Below, in pieces: positions 41,425-42,369 of a stretch of 42,369 bases of DNA. Under the pieces are notes generated by a model. It searched no databases. It was not told where the DNA came from and saw only the letters and a list, made by a program, of their open reading frames with translations. Numbering within the stretch: position 1 is the first letter of the stretch; the number at the start of each line of letters is the position of its first letter. Origin of the DNA: a virus. The stretch is from IMG/VR virus record IMGVR_UViG_3300005293_000006, positions 1-42,369 of that record; one strand, written 5' to 3'. The translations under genes and the position numbers were made by a program.

Positions 41425-41459
41425 TTTTTGTAAAATGAATCAAAAAAAATATAACTTTG
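41425..41459 (+). promoter_or_regulatory. Promoter of the 205-aa virion-protein gene
   Basis: TTTTTG at 41425-41430, a 21-base spacer, then TAACTTTG at 41452-41459, matching Bacteroidota -33/-7 elements. A transcript would have a leader of about 60 bases before ATG 41525. Placement directly after a terminator supports an independent unit. Confidence 0.75.
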
Positions 41460-41524
41460 TAAAGACTTCAAAGGGATAGAACGTCCATTTTTTAAAATCA
41501 ATATTAACATTAAATTAGAAAATT

Positions 41525-42142
41525 ATGGATTGTAATTGTCCTGAACCAACCGCATTGACAGAAATCGTTGCGGAAAACTGTGGTGTCGATTTAAAACAGA
41601 TTCAAAGAATCGCCGTTCAACGTTATGGTGATGTATTTGATTCAGCCGGTACACCAACACCAACCGACATTTTGGAACTTGCAACATGGCAAGCGAAAAA
41701 GATTTCGGAAACGGATTTGAAAATCGTATTTACACCAATGATCGGCGGTGATCCGGTTATCGAAGCGGGTGAAGCGATCAGAAACGGCGGTGGCGATAAC
41801 TCAACATTGAATGGCGTTGAAGAAATTGACGGAACAAACCCGTCGGCGTTTTCATGTGTGTTCAAATCGTTACCATCAACAACCGAATCACAATTGAAAT
41901 TGTTGATGTGTGAAAAAAACTTAGTGGTTTACTTATTCTTATCAGGTGGGCGAATCGCGGTTGTGAAAGTAAGCGCAACGCAAAAGAAAGGATTTCCAAT
42001 CCAATCATTCTTTGTGTCCGATCGTTCGAATCAAGGTTTCGGAACCAAAGACACCGTTTCAATGTCTTTCAGTTTACCGGAAGGATGGTCAAATGATTTG
42101 GAAATCGTGAAGCCTAATTTTAACCCGTTCACAGACCTTTAA
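41525..42142 (+). CDS. Putative abundant virion protein (tail tube-like)
   Basis: 205 aa. An N-terminal CNCPE motif, a beta-rich body and an ending with SFFVSDRSNQGFGTK and SFSLPEGWSNDL. This reminds me of a structural protein widely present in Bacteroidota phages, possibly the main tail tube or a decoration protein, but I cannot confirm it. It has its own promoter and lies before the portal, apart from other tail genes. Self-contained expression suggests high amounts. Confidence 0.55.
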   Translation: MDCNCPEPTALTEIVAENCGVDLKQIQRIAVQRYGDVFDSAGTPTPTDILELATWQAKKISETDLKIVFTPMIGGDPVIEAGEAIRNGGGDNSTLNGVEEIDGTNPSAFSCVFKSLPSTTESQLKLLMCEKNLVVYLFLSGGRIAVVKVSATQKKGFPIQSFFVSDRSNQGFGTKDTVSMSFSLPEGWSNDLEIVKPNFNPFTDL

Positions 42143-42170
42143 TGGTTTGTGAACATTTTACTTTTAAGAT

Positions 42171-42344
42171 ATGTCAACAAAGAAAGAAACGGCCAAATTA
42201 AAGGTCAAAGGGAAGAAAGACGCGAAACCGGTGGAGTTTACAATGAGTGAAGCCAACAAACTATTGAAATTACCAAATTGTCAATGGGAATTGGCCGATG
42301 AAAAGTTGGAATGGAACGGAATCGAAATCGCTAAAAAAGGTTAA
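42171..42344 (+). CDS. Small protein upstream of portal, 57 aa
   Basis: 57 aa, complete before the contig end. Basic N-terminal ~20 residues, then VEFTMSEANKLLKLPNCQWELADEKLEW and a final IEIAKKG. Such proteins sit beside the tube-like gene in related layouts and may be an assembly partner; that is inference. The portal ATG follows 3 bases later across the circular junction. Confidence 0.6.
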   Translation: MSTKKETAKLKVKGKKDAKPVEFTMSEANKLLKLPNCQWELADEKLEWNGIEIAKKG

Positions 42345-42369
42345 AACATGATATTGAACGAAACATCGG
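42330..42369. repeat. Terminal direct repeat, copy 2 (contig closure)
   Basis: Exact copy of positions 1-40. It contains the last five codons of the 57-aa gene (stop at 42342-42344) and a second copy of the portal start codon at 42348. Joining the ends gives a continuous gene order with a 3-base gap between the two genes, which supports circular closure. Confidence 0.9.

Noticed and set aside
1-42369. tRNA or rRNA genes
   Set aside because: No cloverleaf-like or rRNA-like sequence was seen in the intergenic gaps, the longest of which are about 160-175 bases and hold promoters and terminators.

Overview
The window is a complete, or nearly complete, genome of a tailed phage, probably a siphovirus infecting a Bacteroidota host of the Flavobacteriia type. 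The first 40 bases recur exactly as the last 40, so the contig closes on itself and the unique length is about 42,329 bp. Three things point to a Bacteroidota host. Several intergenic gaps carry TAnnTTTG -7 boxes, some with TTTG-like -33 boxes. Gene starts are preceded by A-rich leaders rather than clear Shine-Dalgarno sites. One protein looks like the DUF3127 family, which is known mainly from that phylum. Every gene I can support is on the + strand, usually with gaps of a few bases or ATGA/TAATG overlaps. I see no integrase, tRNA or CRISPR array, and no clear lysogeny module, so a lytic lifestyle is likely but not proven.

Layout. (1) Head and tail module, 39.2-42.3 kb continuing across the contig junction to 21.5 kb: small and large terminase subunits, a short lipoprotein-like gene that may be frameshifted, a 205-aa virion-protein candidate with its own promoter, a 57-aa protein, portal, two proteins between portal and capsid (one probably the scaffold), major capsid protein, a terminator, neck and tail-completion proteins, a tail tube candidate, a small membrane protein, a tail chaperone candidate, the tape measure, a hub-like protein with membrane segments, and large tail-tip or fibre proteins. 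The lysis genes follow: holin, CHAP endolysin and a spanin-like protein. (2) Early module, 21.6-39 kb: a duplicated HTH protein, RecT with a PD-(D/E)XK exonuclease, a winged-helix initiator, a DnaC-type loader, a RuvC-like resolvase, an HNH protein, a DNA methyltransferase, a DUF3127 protein with an SSB-like tail, a DnaQ-like exonuclease, a MazG-like protein and many small proteins of unknown role. No DNA polymerase, primase or replicative helicase is visible, so the phage probably loads the host helicase and uses the host replisome, with its own recombination enzymes in support.

Regulation. Three nearly identical ~48-bp promoter repeats (about 21.6, 27.15 and 31.94 kb) divide the early region into co-regulated units. 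Intrinsic terminators lie after the capsid gene, after the lysis genes, and at about 29.45, 31.88, 38.7 and 41.4 kb. Two intergenic gaps (21.48-21.57 and 36.47-36.55 kb) hold paired stems suggestive of structured RNA.

Most notable signal: the tetramer GATC occurs roughly once per 90 bp in the sampled structural DNA but is absent by eye from about 30.15 to 34.54 kb. That 4.4-kb block starts and ends inside genes and contains the methyltransferase. It looks like a recombined segment with a different restriction history.
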